DNA from: Lasiodiplodia sp. COLG20
Taxonomy: Eukaryota; Ascomycota; Dothideomycetes; Botryosphaeriales; Botryosphaeriaceae
Direction: 5' to 3'
NCBI GenBank assembly: GCA_009801085.1
Contig: VNWV01000002.1
Coordinates: forward strand, 2,728,001-2,792,000
Length of the DNA: 64,000 bases
Part shown: one piece after another, positions 43,944-57,215 of the stretch
Layout of the letters: each line of letters begins with the position of its first letter
How positions within the stretch are numbered: the first letter of the stretch is position 1
Notes under the pieces: generated by a model
Databases searched by the model: none
What the model was told of the DNA's origin: nothing
Seen by the model: the letters and a program-made list of their open reading frames with translations, nothing else
Translations under genes and position numbers: made by a program

Positions 43944-44468
43944 TGCTGATAGTTCTGTTACCTTGGTCAATATGCGTTGTAACGAAATTCAAGATGACAT
44001 GGTCTGGTATGCAGTACGTCTCGTAAAGGGCGCTCTGTTAGCATCGGCTTGAAGAGATGACGTTGTATTGAGCTCCCCCCGGTCTGGATCTCGGCTCAAT
44101 TGGAGAACTTTGAATAGCAGCTTCCGGCCATCTATTCCCGGACGTCTTTCATATGTTGGGTAGTGCTGGGATGCGGGGTAATTGGTCCGAGCCTACGCTG
44201 GATCGGAGGCTCATTCCAGTGGCCGAATAGACTCTCGGCGCCGAGTAATCTTTAAGGCTAGACGCAGAGAATGTTTTCATCAGAGTTTCCGACGATAGGA
44301 AGGCTAGGCCACTATATTAGCCTGCGTATGGATGGCTACCCATGTAGTACTTACCACCAAATATACGAAGGTTACCATGTTCTCATTGCCGAAAATCACA
44401 CCAACAACCCTCTAACGCGGTAGTAGCTCGTATTACAAGTGCTCATCCAGAGGATACCCGAGTTCGAA
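43944..44468. other. Divergent promoter, aldolase / HAD phosphatase
   Basis: This 525 bp bidirectional promoter contains site 5 of the TCGGCGCCGA palindrome, half-sites TCCGAG (44186-44191) and TCGGAG (44203-44208), and CGGCTCAATT (44092-44101). Confidence 0.6.
44235..44244. promoter_or_regulatory. Candidate zinc-cluster operator TCGGCGCCGA, site 5
   Basis: This is a perfect palindrome, here extended to the 12-bp CTCGGCGCCGAG. It lies 225 bp upstream of the HAD start and 292 bp upstream of the aldolase start. Confidence 0.6.
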
Positions 44469-45366
44469 ATGTCGTGCGAGGCTGGTGCTCAGCCCCTGCG
44501 CAGGGAGATCGATTTCGACGGGTTCCTGATTGACCTGGACGGCACACTCGTGGACTCGACTGCCGCTATTGTTCACCACTGGGCAGAGTAAGCTTATCAT
44601 ACCCGCGATCGAATCTCATGAATGCCAAGAGCCGTAGCTAACAAATATGTGGCAGCGTTGGTAAAGAAATTGGAATTGACCCAGCAAAGGTCCTTGAGAT
44701 GTCGCATGGACGGCGCAGTAAAGACGTCCTGCAGCTTGTGGAGCCTGAATGGGCTACCTGGGAGTGTAAGTAAAACTTCGCTTCCACTTGAGAGACCATT
44801 AATCTCTTGCTGGTCCCAAAGGAGATTGTCTCATCCGTTTCTATTTGGTACTGATTCACTGTCTAGATGTCCGGAAGATCGAATCCGCCATTCCAAAGAA
44901 CCATGGGCACCTGGCGAAAGAGATACCAGGCGCATCTTCGTTCTTACACTCTCTCGCATCTTTACCTACTCCATGGGCAATCGTGACGTCGAGCACTGCG
45001 CCGTTAGCACACGGTTGGCTAAACAGATTCAACTTGCCATCTCCGGAGCCCGGGCGTCTCATAACCGCAGAGTCTGTTGAAGTGGGTAAACCCGATCCTA
45101 CATGTTACGTCCTCGGGCGCGACAGTATCCGATCGAACGATGGTGTAGCGGAATTACTTGTCATCGAAGACAGCCCGGCTGGGATTCGGGCGGGCAAAGA
45201 GGCGAATTGCAAAGTGCTTGGATTGTTGACGACTCATACGTATGAGCAGGTAGCTGCTTCTGGACCGGACTGGATTGTTAAAGACTTGGAATGTGTCAGG
45301 GTTTTGAGGACAAATGGGCAAAAGGTCGTAGTTGAGATTCGCGATGTAGTCGGAGCCTGTAGATAA
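44469..45366 (+). CDS. HAD-superfamily sugar phosphatase (DOG/GPP-like)
   Basis: Exons 44469-44587, 44656-44765 and 44867-45366 join in phase to 242 residues. Motif I is FLIDLDGTLVDST (nucleophile and acid Asp). A cap helix follows with VLEMSHGRRSKDVLQL, then motif II WAIVTSSTAP. The motif III Lys is in EVGKPDPTCYVLG and motif IV is VIEDSPAGIRAGKEANCKVL. This matches 2-deoxyglucose-6-phosphate and glycerol-3-phosphate phosphatases. In context it would release phosphate from a sugar phosphate produced or consumed by the pathway. It shares a divergent promoter with the aldolase gene. Confidence 0.92.
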
Positions 45367-47435
45367 CACGTCGCAATTGGGGATGATCGTGAGATGCGTG
45401 GGGATTGCGTGTTCTACATGAGGGAGGGTCACATGGGGACAGTTCTTATCCTCATCTATGACTAAGCTTCGGTGATGAAAGATTGACAATTCAATAGGCG
45501 CAGCCAACAAAAAATCCATGGCCTCAGATATCCTCATTACCTGCACTGTGTCTCCCGACCAAAAGTTTAAGTACACAATAAAGAAATTGTCTGTGAGCGA
45601 CGTAGGTATTGGATTGTGTTGGGCCGTGAGGCTTTCGGTAGTACGTACGTAGAATCTTTCGATGGAGTCGCTACGCCGGAAGTTCGAACACTTGGCTGAC
45701 CGTCTCCCGATCACACACCTGTCCTTCAGGTCTGATTGTCTGCTCTGGTCGCATGCCATCTAAGTAGTGTGGAGAGAAAGCCAGGTCTGTTGTTGCTGTT
45801 GTTCGAAGCTCAACTTCCTCGCAGGCATAGGAGTTTTGAAGTCGCTGACCGAAAACCCTGTTACGTGGTGGGGTTTGCATTTCACTGTCGAAAGACTGCA
45901 ATTGGAATGAAATATTCAGGTCTTGGTACTAAAACTTAGCCTCAAGACGAATAGATACAGGTGTCAGTCACTTACACTGACTTATTGAAGGGTGCATGGA
46001 GCGGCGAAGTGTAAGATAAGCCAATACAACACTGAAAAGAGCCCCAAAGAAGGCAACAATAACACCAACGAGGTTAATGTAGTCTCCAGGCGAAAAATCG
46101 GGCGCTCGTTGATATATGTAGTGCGCCATTTCGTGGATGGAGTAGAAAGAATGGAGGAATGCTCGAGCTGAATTGATGATGGGTTGTGGCCGCCTTAAAG
46201 CAAGCATCTTATAGAGCACGAAGTGAGCGATTTCTAGGCTGCGAGGCTGCGGATTGTTCTAACTGAATGATTATGAGTGGCCCTAGTGCGGCAATCTCAC
46301 TTCAGTGCATATACGCTAATAATTTTTTGGAATATTTTTAGCACCTTGTGATCAGCTTGGTGGAGGCTGGAGGTGTAGCTGCCGTCACGACCTTTCGGAC
46401 ATTGACAGGGGGTACGGCCCACGGGTCTCCTCAACCCAGGTCTTAACAACGTCTCACCGTCTGTGTTTTCAACCAGTGTTCCACAACAGACAAAAGTCTT
46501 CAGTTGCAGCCCCATCCAAGCTTTTGCAGGCATTGGATGCATGGCAATATCCAAGATCGAGCTCCGTTGAGCGGTTGATGTGCTCACGTGATTTTTGTGC
46601 GCGAGACAGAAGGGCACCAATCGCTGTAGGGCATCTCGAGCACAGCAGGAGAACAGGAATACAAAACGGTGGACGAAAAATGCGACCAAAAAGGCATGGA
46701 GATCGACATAGCCGCGTTAGCGCCACACTTTGGTATGATGTCTCCCCTCCTCGGCTTAAGCTCTCCAGCGCTGACAACTACTCTACGCGGTACAACGCAA
46801 TATCGAGTAACCCCATTGGTTGCTCGTTTGACCAGTATAAGAAGACGTATTTAGAGAGAGCATTAATCCCCAACATCAATTGATCTTATGTCGTCCAATA
46901 GACCCAGGATTTTCGCATCGTCGCGATATGTGTAGGCGATACAGTTGCAAAATCTTGAAAAGCATCTCTGTCTGGAAGATCAATGTCTTTGCCAAGCTGA
47001 GTCGGTGCATCTAGATAAAGTACTCAGCTTATTCTTCATACGAACATATGGTCGTATGTAATTTAAGAAAGTATCGTACATGCAGCTACACCGCGACGCA
47101 CCGCAATGCTCTGGAAAGTGTTGCAGTATTGGTAGCCATTGGCAACGCTGAGAGACAGAGACAGAGACTATGTAATATTAGCCCAGCAGGAACATCCCCA
47201 TCACCTATTGGCTCAGATTATCTTCACACTGATAGCCCAAACCCGGGATCATCGTACAATGCAGCAAGAACGTAATATCAACACACAAAAAGGAAAACCA
47301 TCAATCATTCCAAAAAGATCTACCCTACAAACGATTAACAGGTGTATATCCATTTCAAAAATTCGCCATCCCTATGCAAAAGAATCACAGCAACATATGT
47401 CCCCTACTTTTATTTCCTTTTCTTCTAAGAGAAGC
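45367..47435. other. Gene-poor 2 kb stretch
   Basis: Only a short membrane-protein-like frame (45968-46129, minus) stands out. It is AT-richer than the surroundings. I could not assemble any other gene. Confidence 0.5.
45968..46129 (-). CDS. Possible first exon of a small single-pass membrane protein
   Basis: From the ATG at 46129 the frame encodes 53 residues with one clear transmembrane helix, INLVGVIVAFFGALFSVVLA, followed by a positive LTLRR stop-transfer. Pro/Asp-rich residues precede it. The composition is far from random. The frame ends at TGA, but a strong GTAAGT donor lies at the end and a TTGCAG acceptor about 75 bp on. I could not decide the second exon: alternatives end near 45760 or 45671. 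The family is unknown. Confidence 0.35.
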   Translation of the reverse strand: MAHYIYQRAPDFSPGDYINLVGVIVAFFGALFSVVLAYLTLRRSMHPSISQCK

Positions 47436-49247
<1,812 letters not shown>

Positions 49248-51195
49248 TGTTGCTGAAATCACGCCGCGGAAGGGACGGAAAGGAAAGACGGGGGAGAAGA
49301 AGAAACGGAGAGTGGAGAGCGGGGAGACGAGCAATTGAAAGGACGCGAAATGTGCGGAGGAGGGGGAAAAAGAAAGCAAGAGTCGTGGCGGGAGATGAGC
49401 TGCGACCAGAAGCTATGACAATTTCCTCGGACGGAGGAATGGAAGATGTGGAGCTTGGGTGCGACAAGACTAAATGTGCGCGCGACGACCCCACAAGCCC
49501 TTAGGCGATTGATCAGGATTCCGGGGCCGCAGGCCGGGGTGCGGCCGGGATTGGTCCAGAAGAGCTCCAGTGCACAGCGGCACAGGAATTGGAGGGCGAT
49601 AGCGAACAAACGAGGGGCATGGCGCGAAGATTTGGCCGCGGTGGTATGATATCACATCGCCGCATCCCGCCGAGTTCCCGCCGCTTAGTCCGAGCGCTGC
49701 CGGCCGCTTCCAGAACGCGTTGCGCGTGCATCTCGCGCCTGCCAATGAGTGCTGCCGTTGACCAATCCAGCCGCCAGCCGTGAATTCAACAGAACGTCAA
49801 GCTTACCCTTCTGATTTTCTCGCGGAACCCGGCCGTCTCCACGCCCTCCAGTTCTCCAGTTCTCCAAAAAACGCGATTGATGTCGAACCACCTGCGCCCG
49901 GGCCGGCTCCCGATGAGCCTCACTGCAGAGCGCTTGTGACCCTATCGGTCACTAGCGCCGGCGCCTCGTGGCCTTGCGACTCGTAAGGCGCCGCGCCGAC
50001 ACCCAGTCCTCCCTCCTCCCCTGAAGTCAGAGGCCCCACGGAACTTGCTATCACAATTCCAACACCCCAGCTGACCACATTTGCCCCCCACCGTCAGCAT
50101 TGTTCAAGCGGTCCCAGTTCTTGCCGCCCTACGCGACCTCCGCAGGGTCTAATGTCCGCCGCGCGGAGCCCAATTCTGGTCAGCGCTGAACAAGCAAGTA
50201 TCGGCGGAGCCAAGAATTGCACGCCACCACATCTAGTGCCGCCGTCTGGAGAGCGAAACGGAACACTTCTATCTTTTCATAAGAGAGAATCATCGTTCCA
50301 TGCTCGCCACGGGGCTCAGTTGAAGCTCCTACCCGGACCCAGTTGTAGATATTTTCCCTGTACCTACCTAGTAAAAGTACATTGCCGTTCATATGAACGT
50401 CCCAAGTCTTCTCACCGTGATGCAATACCATGCAACCCGTGATCGGACTCAGCACGGCACTATCAAGTGTGCAACCCAGCCTTGACGTATCTACCGGGCC
50501 GGTGTGCACGCGCCTTCCGAGAAATTTTCAGCCCAGGAAGCTTCGCCTGTGATTCCCCCCACCTAATTCAGGGAAGGTGAAACTACCGTAAACAGTGGTC
50601 ACAGTAATGATCCATGCAGCAGTTGATGTGTCATCACATTCGTTATGTACACCCCAACGTCCCAGTTGATGGACCCTGAGATCTATCTGCCAACGCCTAT
50701 ACTCCCTCCCCTGCCTATTTCCTTTACCCATTCCCTCTTCCAGGAGGAAGTCCAGCAACAAGCATTGCATGCTTCTGATGCGAGCATTCAACAAGGTGTG
50801 GTACCTTTAGGAAAAACAGACCCAAATGAGAAAACAAGAACAGAAAGCGACCCGAGATGCAAAAAAGGTGATGCAACACGTAGCCCGCCGCCATGTCCGC
50901 TATGCAAATCAAATCACTTAACTCCTTCGCGCCGCTCTGGAACCCAGATATCCAGTGCCAAAAGCGAGCCAGTGTGTTCCCAACCAAATGAAATATGCCA
51001 TCACACGCAGATGGGTATCACCCAAACGCCTGCTTTGCTCATGTTCGGCCAAAAGCTTCCCACCAACCCTACCCACCCCATCAAGAATAGCCCCTCCCCC
51101 CTTTTCATAGACTAAATGGTTAGCAAATCTCAACGTTACGATACTGACGTTTCATCCAACTATTCTCTCAACAACAACCATCCACTCTCCCCGAT
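49248..51195. other. Intergenic, 1.9 kb
   Basis: This is the promoter of the CoA-transferase gene and the 3' flank of the Whi5/Nrm1-like gene. A CCAAT box occurs near 49761. The 156-codon open frame at 50645-51115 (plus) has no recognisable domain and was not called. Confidence 0.5.
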
Positions 51196-52679
51196 CTAGG
51201 CTTGCCCGCCAAGCGCCGCGACCCGCTCTCGTGCCTCCGAACTCGCCGCCTGCACGACTCGCGCTCGGCCCGAGCTCATCTCGCGCTCCGTCTCGCTACT
51301 GTTGCTGCTGCTACTCCGATCGTCGAACGCAACTCTCTTCGCAGCCGGGAACTCTGTTTTGAGCGGGCTGGGGTGTGCCGTCGAGGTTGCACTCGCGCTG
51401 GTGTGCGCGAGATGGGCCGAGTTGTTGGGACTGCTCATGAAAAGCAACGAATCGACGGCGTCCATCTCCGCCTGCTGGCTGGGCATGCGGAGGATGCCCA
51501 CCGGCCGCTGAGGCTTGCCGGGCATAGGCGTTGCCGGTGCACCGACGTCGGTGAAGGGTTTCGTGATCTGCACCTTAGGCTGAGACCCGAGCATGGGTGG
51601 CGCACGAGTCGATGTCGAGCGGCGATGTCGCTTGGGACTGATGTCTAATGCTGGCGCCAAGGTCGGAGCTGACGATGCGGAGCTGCTGAAGGTGGAAGCC
51701 GTGGAGGGTCGTGCATCCTCATCAGCTGGATCCACATGGCTATAGTCTGGATGGAAGAAGTTGATAAGTCAGAGAAGATTCTGAAAATGTAAGCCAAGGA
51801 TCGACCTTACCTGTTGGACCAAACGTCCGGATCTTTGATGGGCTCCGTTGCGCGCCTGGTGTTCCCAGATACCGATCCGACGGGTCAGACAGCGCGCTTG
51901 GGCGTCTGCGTCGATCATACGCATGGGGAGAGTCTGTCGCATTCCTGAACTTTGCCGAGGTAGGTGTCTGAGTGGCCGACCGCGACGTCCTCTGTGACGT
52001 GGTCGCCGTCTCCAGCTCATCAATAGACTTTTGCTCCCACCCGTTCTGCACCTTGATCATGGCATAGGAAAGACGCGTCTTCAAGTCCGCTGACAGCTGT
52101 AGAACGCCAAACAGTCAATAGCTGCTTTAAGGACGCGTCCGCGTCGCGTCGTATTCTCACCTTTCCTATCCTGCTCAAGCTTGCTAACGCGTTGGTGCTC
52201 ACGGGGTTCTCGCTGGTGCAGAGCCCCGTGGCAGTCAGGCTGGCACTGCTGCTGGGGAGTTTCACCGCGCCGCTTGCTGTTCGTTTCGTTCCTTGTGATA
52301 TTGTAGGGATGTCGACGGCCATGGGGCTCGCGGAGGATATATTCTGAGGCTTTTCGCTCATATTCGGCGCTGGCTGAGGGGTGACTGCTCTGGGTGGTGG
52401 CCGGACATCCTCCTGATTGGCGGGGGCCGGGGCTGCCTGGTTGAAGGGTTGGCACTGGCTGGAGACATTCGAGGTCGCAGGCGAGGTCAACTCCGTGTCG
52501 ACGACTGATTCGGTGGAGACATTGCTCTGGGAGGAGAGCAGAGCTGGTGCGTAGCTGGCGCTGCTGGAGGCGGAGACGTTAGACTCCTGTGACGCGGGCA
52601 GCACGTTCACGTCGGCGGTGGTGATAGTCGCGTTTATGGGCTTGCGATCGGCATCGCGATGGCTCGCTGCGTCGCGCAT
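51196..52679 (-). CDS. Whi5/Nrm1-type cell-cycle transcriptional repressor
   Basis: Exons 52679-52161, 52096-51811 and 51746-51196 join in phase to 451 residues. The protein is mostly Ser/Thr/Pro/Ala-rich and disordered. The key element spans intron 1: LSADLKTRLSYAMIKVQNGW followed by QKSIDELE, the conserved Whi5/Nrm1 (GTB) helix that docks on SBF/MBF. Numerous SP/TP sites (SPNN, SPLK, TPMP, SPSK) fit control by CDK phosphorylation. Whi5 restrains G1/S genes before Start; Nrm1 shuts MBF targets off afterwards. Which role applies here cannot be told from sequence, but ACGCGT elements upstream favour Nrm1-like feedback. Confidence 0.82.
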
Positions 52680-53542
52680 CAGTCGGGCGTCTCGTTCAGC
52701 GCGATAGTCAACGCGATGTCCTACTCACTGTGGACGGCGGGGTGAGCTCGTGCTCGGCGGTCGGGCGCAGTATGGATATCCGGAGACGCGATCGGCGAAA
52801 TGGCCGCGTCAGGCGCGACAGATGCCAATGTCTCCATGGCAGTCGGCGGCGGGCGGGCGCAGTATGAAGAGGCTCCGGAGACGCGATCCTGGGACGTCTT
52901 TGCGCTGCTCCTGTCGATGGCGGATGACACAATGCTTGGGGCTTGCGGCGTTGTCGCTGATCCCAGCTGACCCGCCTGACGCGTGTTGACGAGAGACGGG
53001 AGCACGAGACCGGGGTGCGAGCGGGCGGTCTTCCCACACAGCGCAGTCGAAAATCCGGGCAAAAGCGACGAGAACTCGAGAATGCAGTCGTAACGCGTGC
53101 TGCGATGCAAGCGTCTGGTGTCTCGTGGGCAACAAAGAACGGTGAGAGTGTTGGATGGGCGGCGCGAGACGCGGTCTCCGCGTGTTCATGTGCCTCGAGC
53201 GCCCGCTTCGCCGGGCGTGTAGCCGCGCGCCGCCGCCGCGATAAACACCGCGCCCACAAGGTGCTCGTGCGCGAGGCGCGTCTGCTCGTGTCAAATGAAG
53301 CCCTCATATTGCTTGCTACCCGCTACACGGCCCACCGCTGCAGTCCGCTCTTTTGATGATGTGCATAAGGAAAAAGCAACTCTAGATCTCGGGTAGAATC
53401 CCTGCCGCCCCCAATGAACGCCGGGAAATGCCTGTTTGCAAGAACGAGCTCACGCCTCCATGCACGTAACCGCCCCCGATAACCACGAGCTCGCCCAGAT
53501 CGATCTGCGAAGAAAAATAAGACCACTAAAAAATGCGACCGC
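52680..53542. other. Promoter of the Whi5/Nrm1-like gene and BMS1 3' flank
   Basis: Open Arg/Ser/Ala-rich frames on both strands look like GC-rich shadows. The stretch is notable for repeated ACGCG cores, listed separately. Confidence 0.5.
52711..53098. promoter_or_regulatory. MCB-like (MBF) element cluster
   Basis: Full ACGCGT sites lie at 52979-52984 and 53093-53098. ACGCGA cores lie at 52711-52716, 52786-52791 and 52881-52886. They lie 32-420 bp upstream of the Whi5/Nrm1-like start codon. MBF binds ACGCGT in yeast; use by this fungus is inferred. Confidence 0.55.
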
Positions 53543-56500
53543 TCACTTTCTTCTCTTCCCGCCACGGTTGGCCGCCGCCTCTTGCGCCTTTCTCTTGCGT
53601 CCTTCTTTCTGCCAGAACTCTGCCTTCTCGCGCTTCTCGCGCTCGGCCCTCTTCTCCTGGTTCTCAGCCACCTTCCTCCGGTAGCCTTCCTTTCTCTTCT
53701 CCTGCGCCTCTCTCCGCTTCGCCACCTTCTCGTTTCGCAATGTCATGACCTGCTGCATGAGGTTCCTGGCAACCTTCTCCTCCTTGCCAGCCACAACGGC
53801 ACGCTTCTGCATGTACGTTTCCTTCTTCTGCTTCTGCATCCGCACCGGCTGTGATGAGAAAGGCAGGTCCGCAGCGAGCTTCCTCGGCACTCTAAGAGGG
53901 TTGAAGTGACGTTCCGCACGCTCGATCTTGCGGTAGGCCGAGTTCTTCTCCTTTGGCGTCTCGATGCCCTCTGCCCGGCGCACCTCTCCGGTAAGACGCA
54001 TGCCCTTCCAACCACTGTCCTCACCATCCTCTGCACCGGGGAGGTCCAGCAGGTTAGTGACTGCGTTGTAGAACTTGTGCGGCTTGACAGGGTACCACGC
54101 CCTGAGGAAGACAATGTCGCTCATGAGCACTTTGTCTTCAAACGTGGCACGGAAGCAACCCTCTGGTTTGCTAAGCGCCTTCTTGATCTGACCACGGATG
54201 CCAGACACAGTCTTGATGCTGGCTCCCTCGAACTTTGCGATTTCCAATGTCGAGCCGAACATGTCTTTAATGAAAGCCGTGTTCTTGAAAATCTTGTAAG
54301 GGTGACCAGTAAGCTTGAGCTTCTTGACAATCTCGAAGCTCTCGTCGACATTCAAAACCACTCCGGTCGCGGCGATTCGGAATCCCGGATTCTTGTTGGA
54401 AAAGCTTTGCACGCAACAGAATCCGGTATTTGGTGCAATCAGCGGCCCGTAGAACGTGCCAAAGCAGTGCATGTGCTCAGGGGTGTATTTGAGCATACGG
54501 TTGCGCACTCGCGAATCTGAGATGCTGTAGACGGGTAAACTTTGGAATCTTCTCCAACCCAGAGAGAAAATCAGAGGATCGTTCGTCTTGAGGATCTTCT
54601 TGTGCCAACGGTGACGCTTGATGCGCACCTGAAGATACCCGAAGCGGTCCTCAGTGGGCGTAAGACCACCGATGATGATCGGGAAGCGGGGATTGAAGTT
54701 GGCGGAGAACTCATAGGGTACGTTCTCAAGCACAATACGAGCGTACGTGCCTGCTTTGTAACCCTCGACACGAACTCGTGACTGGTCGTCCAATTGCTCG
54801 AACTCGGCGCGGTTGATGTCCAGTTGCTTCTGAATGGCAGCCTTCTGCGCATCATACCAGTCATCCTCACCGAATTCTTCGTCTTCGCCGCCCTCTGCCC
54901 GCTCATTGGTTTTGTCGTTGGCGAAACCGGCGCGGTCTTCCTCTTCGAATCTGAGTCTGAGTTCTTCCTTCTTTCGCGCGTTCTTGTCACGCTCCTCTTG
55001 CATCTTAGCCTCCTCGTTCTCTTCACTGTCCTTGCCACCCACGACTTCTCCAGTCTCGAGGTCTTCGAAGGCGCCGTCGCCCTCATCGTCGTCCTCGATA
55101 CCTTCAAATTCGTCATCTGAGCCTTCATCTTCATCACCGTCTTTTCCAAGTCGAGTTGATGCAAATCTCCGCCTCAGAGCTTCCAAGTTATCCTCATCGG
55201 TCCACTTCTCCTCCAGGGCTTTGTAGTCGTACTCTGGAATGGCGCGGTCTTCGCTGTCTGCGGCGGAGTTGTTCTTGACAGCTTTGAAAAACTCGTCAGG
55301 ATCTTGCTCCTCGGCATCCTCATCTTGCTGCTCTCCTCGCCATGTCTTCAACACTTCTGTGGGAGACATGGTGTCATTATACATTAAACGCGCGAGCTCG
55401 GTGGTGCGGTAAGGTCGTTTTCTTCCATGGGCTTTCCGTGCATTCTCTGCAAGGTTATCTTTCCACTTCAGAGCACCTTCGTCGTCTGAGGAATCTTCTT
55501 CCTCTTCGTCCTCGTCGCTAAGATCATCAGGATCTTCGAGTTCTTGGTCCTCGACAGAGGAGATGGATCCGAGGTCTGAATCGCTATCAGCGAAGGCAAT
55601 GTCGTCTTGGCCATCCTCATTCGCGGCTTTATCATCCTCATTGCGGAACGCACGGCCCAGCCGGTTTTCCTCCAGGTATCCTGTGTCGTCCTCTTCGTCC
55701 TCTTCGCCACTTTCGAGCATCTCCTCGTCCTCATCGTCTTCGTCTTCACTTCCATACTCGTCCTCGTCCTCCTCCTCGACTCTGCTCGCCAGACGAGCGT
55801 GGCGCTGGCTGGTTCGCCCCTTGTCGTTCGAATCATCTTCTGCCGCATTTTTGCTGATCGCTTCGCCATTGCTGAAGAGCTTAAAACCCTTGTCGGCTTC
55901 GCCTAGGAGCCTTCTCTCGCCCTGCAGTCCGACGACAAGCTGTTCGCCCAATCCCCGCTCTTCATCCTCTTGATCCTTGTTGAATGTTGGTTTCTTGACA
56001 TCAATGTAGACGGCATCTTTGTCGACCAAAACACCACCAACGTCAGACATGGGAGCAAACAGGACCTTCTGCTTCTCCCCCAGTCTCCTGCTCTTCGACT
56101 TTCCGGTAGCTTTCTCGGCAGCCTTCTCCTGGAACGGCGTAGGGCATGGGTCCGGCAACGGCTCAATCATCGACACGTTCAGGTCCCCCACACCGGGGAC
56201 GTGTACTCTGGCGCCTTGAGCTGGGAAGTTCGTGCCTCTCAGGTAACCGTATAACGCGACAGTTCTATCGCACTTTGGATCCTCCTCCATGTCGGTCGGC
56301 GGGGTGATGTCGAGGAAGCGGTCGGCTAAGCAGTAGGGATGGGAGTTCCTCCACACGAGCGGTCTCGGATTCTTCATGACGGACAAAAATCTCGACAGAT
56401 TGAGAACCTCGCGGTCCGGGTATCTTCCATTAACCACGCCAGAGAGGTAGAACAACTTCGCGCCCTGGTACAGCTCACTCCAGAAGCGGTGTTTCAACCT

Positions 56501-57215
56501 CTTTTTCTGGATGCTGAGCGTGGACTGCTTCTTGAACAGATCCAAGTGGGTCAGAATGCCGAAAACATTTCCAGGCATGCCGGTGGCGCTCAGCACGTTC
56601 AAAAACTCCATGGTTTCCATCTCGAAGCCGTAGTTTCCATCGATCATGAGCAACACAATATCCACGACCTTAGCAATATCAATCATTGCGGCGAGAGAAT
56701 CTGCTGGGGTCTCGATGAAAGTAAGACGGCGGCGCTTGGAGGTAACGACGGTCAGAGGGCCGGTAGGATGCGACAGCGTTTGCTTCGTGTAGCGACGGAT
56801 GAGAGATTTGATCAGGGTCGACTTGCCAACCTGCACAAAAGAATTAGTGATTTGTTCCACTGTCCCGGCGGCGCATTGGTGTACATACTCCTGGGGGCCC
56901 GACAACTGCGACGATAATAGGCGGTGCCTCCTCAGGGAGGCGGTCCACCAGGGGAACATGGAGGCGCTTCTCTTTGATCTACAATGGGGTCAGGATCTGG
57001 ATATAACGTCGCAAGCCTCAGGTGCTTACATCGTGAGAGCGTGCGCCCTGCTTCTGCAGCCTTCCCGGGTTGGCGAAGGCGAAGGCCTTGGGGTTTGTCC
57101 CTGTGTATTGCGGTCAGACCGGCGTTCTAGTACCGTAAGATTGCCTAAACATACCCCCCGTCGGCTTCTTCTTCTCCTTGCCCGCGCGATGAGGCTTGTT
57201 CGTCTGCTCGGACAT
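53543..57215 (-). CDS. bms1: Ribosome biogenesis GTPase Bms1
   Basis: Exons 57215-57155, 57100-57030, 56978-56889 and 56830-53543 join in phase to 1169 residues (yeast 1183). The start MSEQTNKPHRAGKEKKKPTG is basic, as in homologues, followed by NPKAFAFANPGRLQ. The P-loop reads VAVVGPPG then VGKSTLIKSL, split by intron 3. GPLTVVTSKRRRLTFIETP and ILTHLDLFKKQ follow. The middle is a long Asp/Glu/Ser acidic region. The C-terminal half matches the BMS1/TSR1 domain: PIIIGGLTPTEDRFGYLQVR, KRHRWHKKILKTNDPLIFSL and FRATFEDKVLMSDIVFLRAW. It ends in a Lys/Arg/Glu coiled tail. Bms1 acts with Rcl1 in the nucleolar SSU processome at 18S rRNA sites A0-A2. Confidence 0.97.

Noticed and set aside
50645..51115. 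156-codon plus-strand frame upstream of the Whi5/Nrm1-like stop
   Set aside because: It is Pro/Ser/Thr-rich, with a CPLC pair but no family resemblance and no splice partners. It could be chance, so it was not called.
52708..53307. 199-codon minus-strand Arg-rich frame ahead of the Whi5/Nrm1-like gene
   Set aside because: It overlaps other similar frames and the MCB-rich promoter. The composition is that of GC-rich DNA and no splice to the downstream gene was needed.
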